The translations under genes and the position numbers were made by a program. A DNA stretch of 64,000 nt from Arvicola amphibius (taxonomy: Eukaryota; Chordata; Mammalia; Rodentia; Cricetidae). Shown here in pieces: positions 43,767 through 54,044 of this stretch. Positions within the stretch are counted from its first letter, which is position 1. Each line of letters opens with the position of its first letter. Under the pieces are notes generated by a model. The model was given only the letters and a program-made list of their open reading frames with translations, was not told where the DNA came from and made no database searches. Location of the stretch: assembly GCF_903992535.2 (NCBI RefSeq), contig NC_052052.2, positions 4,752,501 to 4,816,500 on the forward strand, written 5' to 3'.

Positions 43767-43806
<40 letters not shown>
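43651..43806 (+). repeat. (CT)n-pyrimidine tract-(CA)n compound microsatellite
   Basis: CT repeats and C/T-rich sequence to 43767 are followed by about 19 CA units. Confidence 0.96.
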
Positions 43807-43811
<5 letters not shown>

Positions 43812-43856
43812 CAAGAAAACTGTACTTAAATAAAACTGCTAACAGAAATTCTTTAG

Positions 43857-43970
43857 GAGCCAGGCTTTATAGCATATACTTACATCCCCAGTACTTAAGA
43901 GGCTAAGGCAGGAAGATACTGTGAATTTGAGGATAGCCTGGACTACAGAGTGAAATACTATCTTAGAAAA
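43857..43970 (+). mobile_element. B1/B4-like fragment
   Basis: Wording: agccaggctttatagcatat, ccccagtacttaagaggcta, atttgaggatagcctggact, actatcttagaaaatg. Confidence 0.65.
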
Positions 43971-43977
43971 TGAAAAA

Positions 43978-44160
43978 GCAGACCAGGGATATAGAGCCCT
44001 TGACAAAGCATGCACAGAGCCCTGGGTTCCATCCCTAGCACTGTCTAAACTGGGTTCATGCCTGTCATCCCAGAACTAGAGGGTAGAGACAGAGGATCAA
44101 AAGTTCAAGGTTATCCTTAGTTACATAGTAAGCTGGAGGCCAGCCTGGGCTTCATCCAAA
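43978..44160 (+). mobile_element. B4 SINE
   Basis: tRNA-like head (gaccagggatatagagccct, gcccttgacaaagcatgcac, cctgggttccatccctagca) followed by a B1-like half (catcccagaactagagggta, ttcaaggttatccttagtta). Confidence 0.8.
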
Positions 44161-44162
44161 TG

Positions 44163-44240
44163 AAAAAGCTGAAGACACAGAGAGACACAGACACAGACAT
44201 AGAGACGCAGACAGAGAGACAGACAGGCAGACAGACGCAC
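44163..44240 (+). repeat. Imperfect GACA/GAGA simple repeat
   Basis: Irregular GACA, GAGA and CAGA units, likely derived from the B4 tail. Confidence 0.85.
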
Positions 44241-44716
44241 ATAGAATTGTTTAGCTTGTACCATTGCATAATAAAGAAGGTAGAATACAGGTATGTGCAT
44301 TTCTGTATTTTAGTGAGGAAGTTTGTAGAAAGGGAAAACCAGAACTGAATGAGACAGATGACTGGCAGGGATGGCGGGCACCAAAGTGGGAAGGAGAGGC
44401 ATAGGAAGGGCTGGAAGGGACAAACAGAAATTTCCCTGAGATTACCTTTCTGTATACTTTTGACATTAATAATCATGTCAATATTTCATAACTCCAAGAA
44501 ATCATTGAGGCTCAAGGCAAAGCCCCGCATGGGATAAAGACAGAAGCGAGGTAGTAAACCACACTAGAGTGGTGGTGGGGGATCTCTCCAGGTAACCGAG
44601 TAACAGAGACTCAGTGTTTCCACAGGTGCCCTAAGGCTGGTATCAGAACCGAGCTGTAAAACACTTGCATGGTTGCCAGAGTTCGTGCAGCTGTTTTCTA
44701 AAGAGGCATAGGTCCA
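44241..44716. other. Unique non-coding sequence
   Basis: Nothing recognised. Confidence 0.4.
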
Positions 44717-44982
44717 TGAGTGTGTGTGTGTGTGCGCGCGCGTGTGTGCGTGCGCACGCGCGTGTGCTCGCGTGCATGTGTATGTATGTGCGCCTGTGTG
44801 TGTGTATGTGTGCCTGTGTGTGCGTGCGTGCGTGCGTGTGTGTGCACGTGTGCTCACGTGCGTGTGTGTGTATGTGTGCCTGTGTGTGTGCCTTGTGTGT
44901 GCCTGTGTGTGTGCCTGTGTGTGTGCCTGTGTGCTCACGTGCGTGTGTGTATGTATGTGTGCCTGTGTATGTGTGTGTGTGT
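44717..44982 (+). repeat. TG/CG-rich modular repeat, Z-DNA prone
   Basis: About 265 bases alternate purine and pyrimidine, with long TG runs, CGCGCG patches and recurring gtgtgcctgtgtg modules. A longer module starting gtgctc(a/g)cgtgc appears near 44764, 44849 and 44930. Cys/Val-rich open frames are artefacts. Confidence 0.93.
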
Positions 44983-45459
44983 CCTGATGGAGGATGAGAG
45001 GCAGGGGGATAGGGAGAAGGGGGGAAGGTATAGTTTCACGTTAGGAAAGGGTATACAAGGGCTGTCTGTGTTGTTTTTGCGAATTTTCTGTGTCTTCAAG
45101 TGTTAAACTGAAAACCTCTCTGGGAGGGACTCGTATCATCCCTACCTAGTAGAGTTAAGGCTTGAACAAGGGATCGCACAGCAGGGCTAGTGCCTGGACA
45201 TGGTAGCCATCAGGGAGTTCACTTTGATCACCCTCTTTGTGATAGTTTGAGGGCACCTGTGACATTGACTCTGGGGGACACCCTCTGTTGTTAGGGTACA
45301 CTCCTCTGGGATAAGGGAGCAGGGCTCCCATCTTCTGATCCCACCCGCTGGGGATCAGTAATCAATTTACCCATTAACATGATGCCATAGAAATGATGTA
45401 TCAGGTGCTCGTCTGAAGGAGTACGATGGGAGAGAAATGTGGGCAAGAACTGGTTGGAG
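44983..45459. other. Unique non-coding sequence
   Basis: Mostly unrecognised. Its right part may contain further decayed units of the array that follows. Confidence 0.35.
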
Positions 45460-46010
45460 CGATTTGTAGAACCAGACACGTAGGTCCTGGGGGCTCCATT
45501 CAGCATCCCGTGGAGGGGAGGTGCAATACGGGGCTCCATGGAGAGGCGTACTAAGTCTCTGTGGCATGGTATTATAGTCTTCACAGAGCAGTGCTCCATA
45601 GTCTCCATGGAGGGATAGAGTAAGCCGCTTTGGTGGGATGTCATTCAGGATCTTACTGGTGGGTGTAATTCACGGTTTCCTTGGGGGCGTAATTCAATAT
45701 CTTTCCTAGGGGTGTGATTCAGCCTGATGGGTGGAATGCAGGAGACTTCCTGGTGGGTGTAATCAGAGTGTTCCTGGCGGGTCCCATTGTAGTTTCCCCT
45801 GTAGGCAGGTGTGATTCACAGCCTCTCTAATGGACTGTAATTTGGACCCTTCCTTGAGGCGGGTTTTGCAGTCTCCTGGCTGGGGTAGTCCAGGTGTCTT
45901 CTGGTGAAAGATGTCTCCCTGGTCAAGGTGTCCTTCAGTCCCTGAAGTGTGATTCCATCTCCTGGTTGTTGTGTTCAGCATCTTCTGGCATGGAGGGGGC
46001 TGATGCTCAC
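45460..46010 (+). repeat. Highly degenerate ~24-bp minisatellite
   Basis: Around 20 decayed units begin with TGG(T/C/A)GG-like words and continue TG(T/G)AATTCA, then a pyrimidine-rich TCTTCC end. Unit starts near 45511, 45538, 45562, 45608, 45631, 45657, 45682, 45707, 45726, 45751, 45775, 45800, 45830, 45854, 45877, 45902, 45920, 45942, 45963 and 45986 give spacings mostly 21-27 bp. Individual units share little more than half their bases. Confidence 0.7.
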
Positions 46011-46755
46011 ATGGCCTGGGAAGAGGTCTAGAATGCTCAGCAATGAACAGAGGATCCGGGGAGGGGTGAGGCTCTGTGGGCCACTGTCCCAGACAGCTGG
46101 GCAGAGCTGCGGGGCCCAGGGCAAGAGGGACTGGAGCATCTGAGAAACACTGAAGACGATATGTTTATAGGTGAGGATGATGGGCTAGGGATGTGACCCA
46201 AGTTCCAGAGCCTTGGCCTGCTGGCCTGGGACAGAACATGGGAGGCCAGCACTGGCCGCAGACTCTCAGTTTTGGGGATACTGCATTCCTTGTTTTATGC
46301 CCCAGTTACTGTCTCACTCTAAAACACACCTTTTGCGAACAATTTTGAAAGCAGATGGCTTTTTAAAAACATCCTTACTTAGAGAAATAAAAAGTTGTCA
46401 ATCCCATGTTTCTCTCACCACTAAAAATTTAAAAACTGGATCATAAAATCTCTGCAGCTGGGGACCCAGGCCTTGGAGATTTCCTGAGTAAGGTTTGATG
46501 GCATCCTCTCATTTAAAGATCTGTTCTGAAGACAGTGACAGCATTTTAAACAAACCGAAAATCACAGATTAAGAGGAAACAACACCAGTTTACCTGTCCA
46601 GGGATTTGGGGACCCTGGCGTCCAACTCGGGGACCCAGCAAACCCACCCCCACTTCTCTTTATATTTCTTTATAACCTTGTGGGTAAGGTGTTTCTGGGC
46701 CCTCCCACTCCAGACTTGGACAGCGAGTGGGGCCTGGATTCTATGGCAGTTGTTT
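46011..46755. other. Unique non-coding sequence
   Basis: Nothing recognised. Confidence 0.4.
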
Positions 46756-46756
46756 G

Positions 46757-46759
<3 letters not shown>

Positions 46760-46793
<34 letters not shown>
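46760..46793 (+). repeat. (TG)n microsatellite
   Basis: About 17 TG units at the tail of the following B3. Confidence 0.96.
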
Positions 46794-46795
<2 letters not shown>

Positions 46796-46988
46796 CTGTA
46801 TGTTATATGCATGCATGTATATGTGCCATATGTTTGCAGTACTGGAGAATATCAGAAGAGGGCACCTCATCCTTTAGAGCTGGAGTTATACACAGCTTTG
46901 ACTTGCCAATTGGATGCTGGGAACTGAACTCAGGTCCTCTGTAAGAGCAGCAAGTAGTCTTAACCACTGGGCCATCTCTCCACTCACC
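46796..46988 (-). mobile_element. B3 SINE
   Basis: Plus wording agaagagggcacctcatcct, ttagagctggagttatacac, ggatgctgggaactgaactc and ccactgggccatctctccac. Confidence 0.88.
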
Positions 46989-47133
46989 ACCCAGAGCTCT
47001 TTGAAATAACTGTTTCTCCCAAGTAGCTTTGAGAAAGGGCTTAAAATAAACAATTACATTTTGAAAAGAAAATTACGACAAAATATACAACACTTTCCAT
47101 ACACATCTCCAAGTGTGCAGATTGGTGGCGTTA

Positions 47134-47303
47134 GCCAGCGGTGGTGGCGCAAACCTTTAGTGCCAGCACTCTTGAGGCAGAGGCAGGCAGATCTCTGTGA
47201 GTTCAAGGCCAGACTGGTCTATAGAGTGAGTTCTAGGACAGCCGGAACTACACAGAGAAAGCCTGTTTCAAAAAACCAAAAAATAAAAACCCCAAGCAGT
47301 AGC
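47134..47303 (+). mobile_element. B1 SINE with 16-bp target duplication
   Basis: Full-length B1: gccagcggtggtggcgcaaa, agttcaaggccagactggtc, gaactacacagagaaagcct, A-rich tail. Flanks cagattggtggcgtta (47118-47133) and cagactggtggtgtta (47304-47319) differ at two positions. Confidence 0.94.
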
Positions 47304-47319
47304 CAGACTGGTGGTGTTA

Positions 47320-47720
47320 AGTGCAGCACACTATGTGTGCACATATTCAGCATCTGTCCCCAGGATTCCTCCTTCCATGATGAGCACCAGCAGATCCCCT
47401 GTCTCTGGGTCTTTGGCTAGTTTCTCAGGCCTTGGGTGTCACAGCACAGGATCTTCTGTGTTTGCTTCCTGTCCCCAAATGTTGTCCCTCCTTCTTCCTT
47501 TTAAAGGCTGAATAATATTCTGTCACATTCCATCTCTTCTTATCGATTTATCTCGATGAACATCTGGGTGTTTTTATGTCCTGGCCACAAGAACAGTTCT
47601 GCTACGGTGGACGCTGGTGTGCAGGCCTCATCCTCATATCTCCTTTCCATGTATGCTCCGGTGCAGAACTGCTAGGTGAAGACATGCAAGTCAGTTTGCA
47701 TACCACAGTGGATGTGGTTG
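47320..47720 (-). mobile_element. Ancient L1M 3' end
   Basis: Antisense wording: tttaaaggctgaataatatt, atctcgatgaacatctgggt, ctcatatctcctttccatgt and cagaactgctaggtgaagac. Confidence 0.75.
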
Positions 47721-47739
47721 CTTTTCAGTAAGGAGTAAG

Positions 47740-48090
47740 CCTCAGCTGAACATTTGCTGCTGCGGGAGGTAGAGCATCCTCTGTGATCTTGGGGTTGACC
47801 GACAGTTCGATTTTGTGATCCTCAATGCTGAGGCTACTGCTTTTCCTAAATGCACAGTACCACGTGGTAGAAGTATATTTAGGACTCTTTTAGAAACTGT
47901 TGAAAATTTAATCCTAACCCCAAGCCAAAATTCATTTAATGTTTTTTTATGAATCTCAAACCAGCAACTCAAATAGCAATTTTTAAAATGAAACATTTTA
48001 ATATAACCCAATCCAAGGATATTCTAATTTGATACTTATATGCTGAAGAATGATGGGAGGGAATATTGGAAGCCATTGTCTCGGTAGTTA
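47740..48090. other. Repeat-free block with E-box palindrome
   Basis: A perfect 12-bp palindrome taccacgtggta (47858-47869) contains a CACGTG E-box and is flanked by inverted arms cctaaat and atttagg (47845-47882). The minus strand is open without an ATG for about 60 codons from about 47893 to 47731. I recognise no protein. Confidence 0.35.
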
Positions 48091-48109
48091 AATCACTTAA
48101 GGTTTATTT

Positions 48110-48114
48110 TTAAT

Positions 48115-48145
<31 letters not shown>

Positions 48146-48290
48146 TGCATACACACGTGCACATGCATGCCTGCTGGCACTAGCAGTGATAGATCCTCTG
48201 GAGCTGACATTGAGAGCAGTGTGAGCCACCAGATCCAGGCCATCTGCAAGAGCAACACATGCCTTAAGAGCTGAGTCAGTGCTCCAGATT
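48110..48290 (-). mobile_element. B2/B3-type SINE, decayed, with (TG)n tail
   Basis: A (TG)14 run at 48117-48144 precedes gatagatcctctggagctga, gtgtgagccaccagatccag and aagagctgagtcagtgctcc. Confidence 0.6.
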
Positions 48291-48535
48291 GCCAGCTTGT
48301 TTTTATAAGGATGGAAAACTATATTTGCAGTAAAAACATGGCATTTCATGACATAACAGCAGCCTTGAATCTGAGCTAGGGTGTTACAGTGTTTGCTGGA
48401 ATTGAATAGTGTGAAGTCCCCTGATGCAAAGCCAGGGTGAGTGTTCCCAGAAAGCCCTCTGATTCATCATATGTATGCTTGATTTGGAATTCATTTGTTG
48501 CCAAACTTTCATGAATCTGGCATTCAGTTATGCCT

Positions 48536-48766
48536 TTATTTTTAGATTTATTTATTTTATTTTCTGTATATGAGTGTTTTGCCTGTGTAAATGCCTATGT
48601 GCTGTATGTATGCCTGGTACCCATGGAAACCAGAGGAAGATCTTGGATCCCCTGGAGCTGGAGTTACAGACAGTCTCGAGCCACCATGTGGGTGCTAGAA
48701 ACTAAACCCAGGTTCTGCATAAGAGCAGCCAGTGTTCTTAATCACAAAGCTATTTCTCTAGCCCCA
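48536..48766 (-). mobile_element. B2/B3 SINE
   Basis: Plus wording gatttatttattttattttc, cccctggagctggagttaca, gagccaccatgtgggtgcta, and a promoter end near 48745-48766. It faces the plus-strand B3 only 30 bases away. Confidence 0.87.
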
Positions 48767-48795
48767 TATTTATACCTTTGTAAACCACATACACA

Positions 48796-48988
48796 GACCT
48801 GGAGAGATGACTCAGTAGTTAAGAGCACTTGTTACTCTTGTAGAGGAACTGAGTTGTTCCCAGCACCCATATGGTGGCTCAAACCGTGTGTTCCTCTAGC
48901 TGCATGGGAATGGACTGACATGCACAAAGACAGACAGACAGACAGACACACACACACACAATTAAATATTTTACAGATTAAACTTTAA
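48796..48988 (+). mobile_element. B3 SINE
   Basis: Head acctggagagatgactcagt, then aagagcacttgttactcttg, tatggtggctcaaaccgtgt, GACA/CA microsatellite (48927-48960) and an A/T-rich tail. Confidence 0.85.
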
Positions 48989-48994
48989 TAAACC

Positions 48995-49351
48995 TGATGT
49001 GGGATTCCTCTCTGTATGCTTTGATTACCATTGTCTAATAAAGAAACTGTCTTGGGCCTGCGCAGGGAATAGAGGTAGGCAGGGAAAACTAAACTGAATG
49101 TTGGGAGAAAGAAGGAGGAGTCAGGGAGAAGCCATGTAGCCCCACTGGAGACAGGCGCCAGATGGAACTCTACCTGGTAAGCCACAGCCATGTGGCGATA
49201 CACAGATTAATAGAGACGGGTTAGTTTAAGATATGAGTTAGCCAGAAATACGCTTAAGCCATTGGTCAAACAGTATTGCAAATAATGTGGTTTCTGTGTG
49301 ATTATTTTGGGGCTGATCAGCTGGGAAACGAGCAAGAGACTCCTTACTACG
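48995..49351 (+). mobile_element. Solo LTR, cricetid-type ERV (copy C)
   Basis: 357 bp, starting tgatgtgggattcc and ending ttactacg (the usual CA apparently changed). A perfect 6-bp target duplication taaacc lies at 48989-48994 and 49352-49357. It carries the polyadenylation signal in taataaagaaactg, then gccatgtagccccactggag and the tgtgattattttggg 3' region. It is the sense-strand relative of copies A and B. No internal coding region is present. Confidence 0.87.
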
Positions 49352-49589
49352 TAAACCACACACATGCTCTGGGAAAACATGTGTGAAGTTGCTGGCAGTG
49401 ATTGCTTTTGAGAAAGAGGTTGAAGTTAGTTGGGGAGGGGGCGTTAGAAGTTTCACTCTTTACGCTTTCAATTGTTTGAGTGGGTTTTATGACAGGAAAA
49501 TAAACAAGTGTTTTGCTTTGCAATTCAAAAATAGAGCTACGGTAAGCCTTATGAGCAAGTCATAAAACACAAGCTCCCAGTCACAGTGC

Positions 49590-49795
49590 CACATTTATTC
49601 CGAATACACATAATGGCTGTAGTTAATATCATCCAGACGCTCACTGGGAGGCAGCCTCTGCTGTAAGCATGTTAAACAACTCATTTACCCCCGCAAATCA
49701 CACTATGAAGGAAGAGAGCCATGTGTCACGCGTGAGGAGACAAGCTCAGAGGGGCGAGGTCGTTTGCTTAAAGACACACAGCTCATGGGTGGAGG
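49590..49795 (-). mobile_element. MIR SINE fossil
   Basis: Antisense MIR order is clear: catttattccgaa, taagcatgttaaacaactca, cactatgaaggaagaga, cgtgaggagacaagctcaga, cttaaagacacacagctcat. Confidence 0.78.
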
Positions 49796-50166
49796 GTGTT
49801 TATTTCTGTAACGACCCAACGTTGTCGTAGATGGCAACACTAGTCATTTGTTAAATAGGAGTTTTAAGCTCGGATTCAGCTTTAAAAATGATGAGACACG
49901 TACACTACCCTTGCAAGACTCGGAGATCATTAGCAGATGCCTGGCATTCTGCTTGTTTGGCTTAATTTGAACCCAGCCCTGCTTGGAGAAGCCCTCGGAC
50001 ACGGGATAGATGCCAGGGCCTGTCAGCAGTCTTGATCTGAGATAAACGGTTTTGTTTCTTTTCGAAATAAGAATCAGTAAGTAGGATCCTCGAGAGCTTT
50101 GCTCTGAGCCTCGCTGGGAACGGAGGCCCCAGCAGGTTCAAGTTATTGGGGAATGCTCTAATTCTG
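49796..50166. other. Repeat-free unique sequence
   Basis: High-complexity sequence with an intact CpG series near 50040-50120. Nothing assigned. Confidence 0.35.
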
Positions 50167-50652
50167 GCTGGAATATTATAGCATGAATTCTAATTGGTCT
50201 TAATAATAAAAACTTGGAGTCAGCTACCAGGGGGTGGAAGCTGAAGGATCAGAGAAGCAGAGCGGCAGCCACTAGAGTTCTTATTTCTACCAATGCTCAG
50301 ACCAAAGGGATGATCCTGTTCTCAGCCTGCTCCCTCAGCCTGCACTGTTCCTCAGATGGCATTGGGCTCCTGTTTCCTCCCGTCTTATAGTCCTCTCTCT
50401 GCCCAGCCATATCACTTCTGTCTCCATCTCCCTAGTGCTGGGATCACCTTTGTATGAGCTCTGTTTCTCTTTTAGACTAGATCAATCTCACATAACACAG
50501 GGTGGCCTTCAACTAACAGAGATAGGTCTGTCCCCCGAGGCCTGGGATTAAAAGTGTGAGCCACCACTGCCTGACCTCTAGTGGCTTAGCTCTACACTCC
50601 TATCTTCAGGCAAGCTTTTTTTTGTTAAAACACAAACAAAATATCACTACAC
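50167..50652 (+). mobile_element. Second LTR-type element containing B1-like segments
   Basis: Wording that I know as one recurrent cricetid unit: gcatgaattctaattggtct, taataataaaaacttggagt, ctgaaggatcagagaagcag, then two B1-derived reverse pieces (ctagtgctgggatcacc and gcctgggattaaaagtgtga), and an end region acacaaacaaaatatcacta. The start is approximate and no target duplication was found. Confidence 0.55.
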
Positions 50653-51489
50653 AGTGTCATTCATTTACCCTCTGTCTCAGGACCAGGTGTCAATCATCTC
50701 AGACACCTGAGGAGGGGTAGGGGCGCTGGCTCATCGTGCCTTGGGCTATCAATACCAGTGTATTCCCAGAAGCCTTGCTCAGCGTCTTTACTGATCTTTG
50801 GCTCTGAGGCAGGCTCTTCAGGTGGCACACCATCCCTTCTGCCCCTAAGCGAGCAGATTCCACCGCAGCCATTCCCAACCGCATCATTTCGTGAAGTCCC
50901 TAAAACCATTAAATTAATAAAAGCAACTTAACAGAACCCTGATTAGTTGGAAATTGCTTTAAATTTGGTCATTAAGTTTCAGGGAACATGTAATTTTCTC
51001 TGCATCTGGCACAGCTGCAAGGCACAAAAGATGGGGACTGAAGTGGGGGTAACGGATGGGAGGAACGTCTTGGATCTGTTCTGTCGTTGAGGCTTTCTGT
51101 ACCACTGGCCAGCACCCCAGGAGCCCGAGTCTCACTGAGGTATAGTATCTGACCTTGTTATTTCTCCAAGAAAGAGTCTCTCTTCCTGCAGTGGGCAGAA
51201 AGGGACAGAACAGGTAGGTGTTCTGGAAGCTGGGGTTCCTTCCTGAAAGTCTGGGAACTTGCTGAATCAGCTCCACAGTCACTGCTTCTGTGTCCCGACA
51301 ACTCCATCAATGACATAGCTGTGTCGTTGTCTTTCAGCGTGCGGGGCATGGCTCAGAGCAGGCAAGCATGCCTTGGTAGAAGCTATCTGGAATACGTCAG
51401 GTGTGCTACTTGGATAACCCCATGTGGAAGGGTATGTGACCACCCCGTCTGGGTTAAGCAGCTTGTGGCTCACTGGTGATGCGGTTAGA
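50653..51489. other. Unique non-coding sequence
   Basis: Nothing recognised. Confidence 0.4.
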
Positions 51490-51800
51490 GCCTCCGAGGT
51501 TAATATTGGTGGTCGATTTGACAGGATCTAGAATCACCCAGAAGACAAGCCTCTCAGTATTCTGGGAGATTACTTCTCAGTTGACTTAACTGAAGAGAGA
51601 AGGTCCACCCTGCATGAGGGTGGCTCAATTCCCTGGGCCAGGTTCCCGGACCGAATAGACAGGAGAAGGTGAGCCACGCACCTGCGTTCATCTTCCCGCC
51701 ACCATGCCTTCCTGTGCACGACGGGTGGTTTGCCTTCTTTAACCATGCACTCACATAAACCCTTCCTTCCTTCCCCTTTGTCAGAGAAACAAGAGAAGGA
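51490..51800 (-). mobile_element. URR1-like rodent repeat
   Basis: Order: tttgacaggatctagaatca, gggtggctcaattccctggg, accgaatagacaggagaagg, cgttcatcttcccgcc, cataaacccttccttcc, ctttgtcagagaaacaagag. This is the reverse of the 14205-14530 element. Confidence 0.68.
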
Positions 51801-52254
51801 GCCAGAATCCAGGCTCGGCTCTCGAAGGCATCTGTGCTCTTGTTGGGAGATGCTCAGAGTCAGCCCCTTCCTCAGCTTCTTTTGCCAAGGGCCAACTCTT
51901 AGTGGTGTTGTCTGATATCTCTGGGCAGTTGGCCTTGGGCTGGGATGGTTGCCACCTGACTTTGCTGGCACCGTGATTTCTCTCCAAGGGGTTTGCCAGG
52001 TTTTATAAGCAGGCCCCAAGGTGAGAGGGACAGAGCTACACAGGGGATGCTTGGACATTATGGGGAGGAACACCTGGGGTCTCAGACATGAAAACTGTTG
52101 GGTAAGACCTACAGCCTAGGGCTAGCAGAGACTGATGGGGCCATCTGTGTCGTCGGCCACAGCTAGCCACGGAGCCAAGTGCCACATGCCAGGGTAGTGG
52201 CCGTGACTATGAGGATCAGATCCTGTGGAACTGTCTTTTCCTAGGTATGATAGA
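51801..52254. other. Unique non-coding sequence
   Basis: Nothing recognised. Confidence 0.4.
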
Positions 52255-52400
52255 TACTTCAAACTGTCAATAATGTTCATCGCCCTGTGAGTGAGACCTG
52301 TGCCTCCCACTTTACAGAGGAAAAAGTGGGCTTAGTAGAGTTCCAGGACTTGCCCTAAGTTATTCTGTTAGTTGTGGCAGGCCAAAGATTTGAACCAGAG
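52255..52400 (-). mobile_element. MIR SINE fossil
   Basis: Antisense MIR wording: cactttacagaggaaaaagt, ccaggacttgccctaagtta, gtggcaggccaaagatttga. Confidence 0.72.
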
Positions 52401-52454
52401 GTACAGAACAAAGGAAATTCCTGAGCAAGAGAGGAAGAGACAGGGGTAGGGCAA

Positions 52455-52690
52455 GGGGCGAAGGGAGACTGTTCACTCAGTAGAATGCTGGCCTTGCTCA
52501 TGTGAAGACCCGAATTTCATTCCTAGAAATTATATTTTAAAAAAAGCAAAGCCTGGTAGCACATATACTTGTAACCTCGGCAATGGGGACACAGAGACAG
52601 CCAGGTCCCCGGAGCTTGCTGGCCAGCCAAGTTGTCCTACTTATCATGTTCCTGGTCAGTGTGACACCCTGTCTCAAGAGATAAGGTGAG
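52455..52690 (+). mobile_element. RSINE1, diverged
   Basis: Order: gagactgttcactcagtaga, gcaaagcctggtagcacata, gagcttgctggccagccaag, gtgacaccctgtctcaagag. Confidence 0.75.
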
Positions 52691-53689
52691 TCATTCCTGA
52701 GAAATGCCTGCGGCTGTCTTGTGGCCTTCATCAAACACTCCAAACAGGGCGGTCTCTGGGTAGAGTGTTCTTGACAAGTTTCTCCTTGACCTTCTGCAGA
52801 GAGCTCAGATTTGGGCAGCATCCAGGGGGTAGGCGCCCAGCTGCAGGCCTTCACGAGCATCAGAACTCTCGAAGGACTCTGGCATCTTTTGCAATAAACA
52901 CTTTTTTATTAAATTCCTCTCCTGCACAATCCCCTTCTCTTGTCCTTTAAAAACAGGCCTTTGCTCTCCAGAGAGTGTGCCATTTTTCAAGTCACACATC
53001 TCCCCAGAGAGTCAAGGGCAGCCCGGAATTTATGGTCCCTTACGTGAATCACTGCAGCTGCAAACCAGCTGGTGCTCTTGACAGTAGGTAAGTTCCAGTA
53101 ACTTCTGTGGCTGGAGAAGGAGGCGAGAGGGCAGGGAAACAAGTCCATGAACAGTCAAGGACAGACCCTGGGGACAGAACCAGTCTATTGGTGTGTACCC
53201 ACCCGAGAGAAGAAGGGACAAGCAGGGGTCACACAGACTTGATGGCTGGTTCCAAGCGCAGAGTCCAGGTGGCCATTCTCCGGTTTATGACTGTGAGTCC
53301 TGCAGGTGTCCTGAGCCCCTCTTCCCCCGGGAGCTTCTGACTGCAGGAGAGCAGAGCAGCTGTTTGGAAAGACAATCTCCATGTGCCCATGGGGTGTGGA
53401 GGGAGATTTACAGAAGAGGCCAGGAGCCTGGAGCTGTCACCAACTGCAGGGTCCTCTTAATGTCATCCGTAGTCTCTGAGGCTTCAATGGCAGGGCATTT
53501 GAAGAAGTGTGGGAAAGTGGCACATGGTATCTACTTCTGTGTCCTCCGTCGCTCCAGTGTCCTTCTCAGGGATGTACAGAGGCCCACACTGCTGGAAGCC
53601 CATATTCCCCGGGGGCCTGAACTAAGAGAATATTTGGGGTTCTGTTTGCTTTGGCTTTCAGATGAGGTGTGTCCTACTTGGCTTTCCGT
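52691..53689. other. Unique non-coding sequence
   Basis: No repeat recognised. The 197-codon plus-strand frame at 53193-53786 runs into a MER-type repeat and has no recognisable domain. Confidence 0.4.
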
Positions 53690-54010
53690 CGTTGTTGTAA
53701 CCACAGTGACTAAAAGTAACTCAGGGAGGAAAGGGTTTATTTGGCTTACAGATCACAGTCCGTCAATGAGAGAAGCCAAGACATGAACCTGGAGGCAGGA
53801 ACCGCACAGAGAGCCCAGAGTAGTGTTGCTTACTGGCTTAATTCCAGGCTCATATTCCGCTATCTTTCTTATACAGCCAGGGCCCATCTGCCTAGAGATG
53901 GCACCAATAGTAGGCTGGGCCCTCCTATATCCAATTAGCAATTAAGAATATGTCCTACAGCTATGCCCTCAAACCAGTCCAGTGGAGGCACCTTCTCAAC
54001 CGAGGGTCCC
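53690..54010 (+). mobile_element. Rodent MER-type repeat, second type
   Basis: Well preserved member of the 9928-10345 family: gaggaaagggtttatttggc, acctggaggcaggaaccgca, gtaggctgggccctcctata, tgtcctacagctatgccctc. Confidence 0.72.
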
Positions 54011-54044
54011 TCTTCTCAAGTTTATCAAGCTGCCAACTGAAGCA

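Noticed and set aside
44665..45106. Cys/Val-rich frames resembling cysteine-rich proteins
   Set aside because: Translation of TG and CG repeats.
49590..49795. Conserved enhancer candidate
   Set aside because: It is explained by an antisense MIR. It could still be functional, but the apparent motif density comes from the repeat.
52540..52600. U6 snRNA-like word (gcacatatact)
   Set aside because: The surrounding sequence is RSINE1. There is no U6 body or terminator.
53193..53786. 197-codon plus-strand frame
   Set aside because: It runs into a MER-type repeat and matches no family I know.
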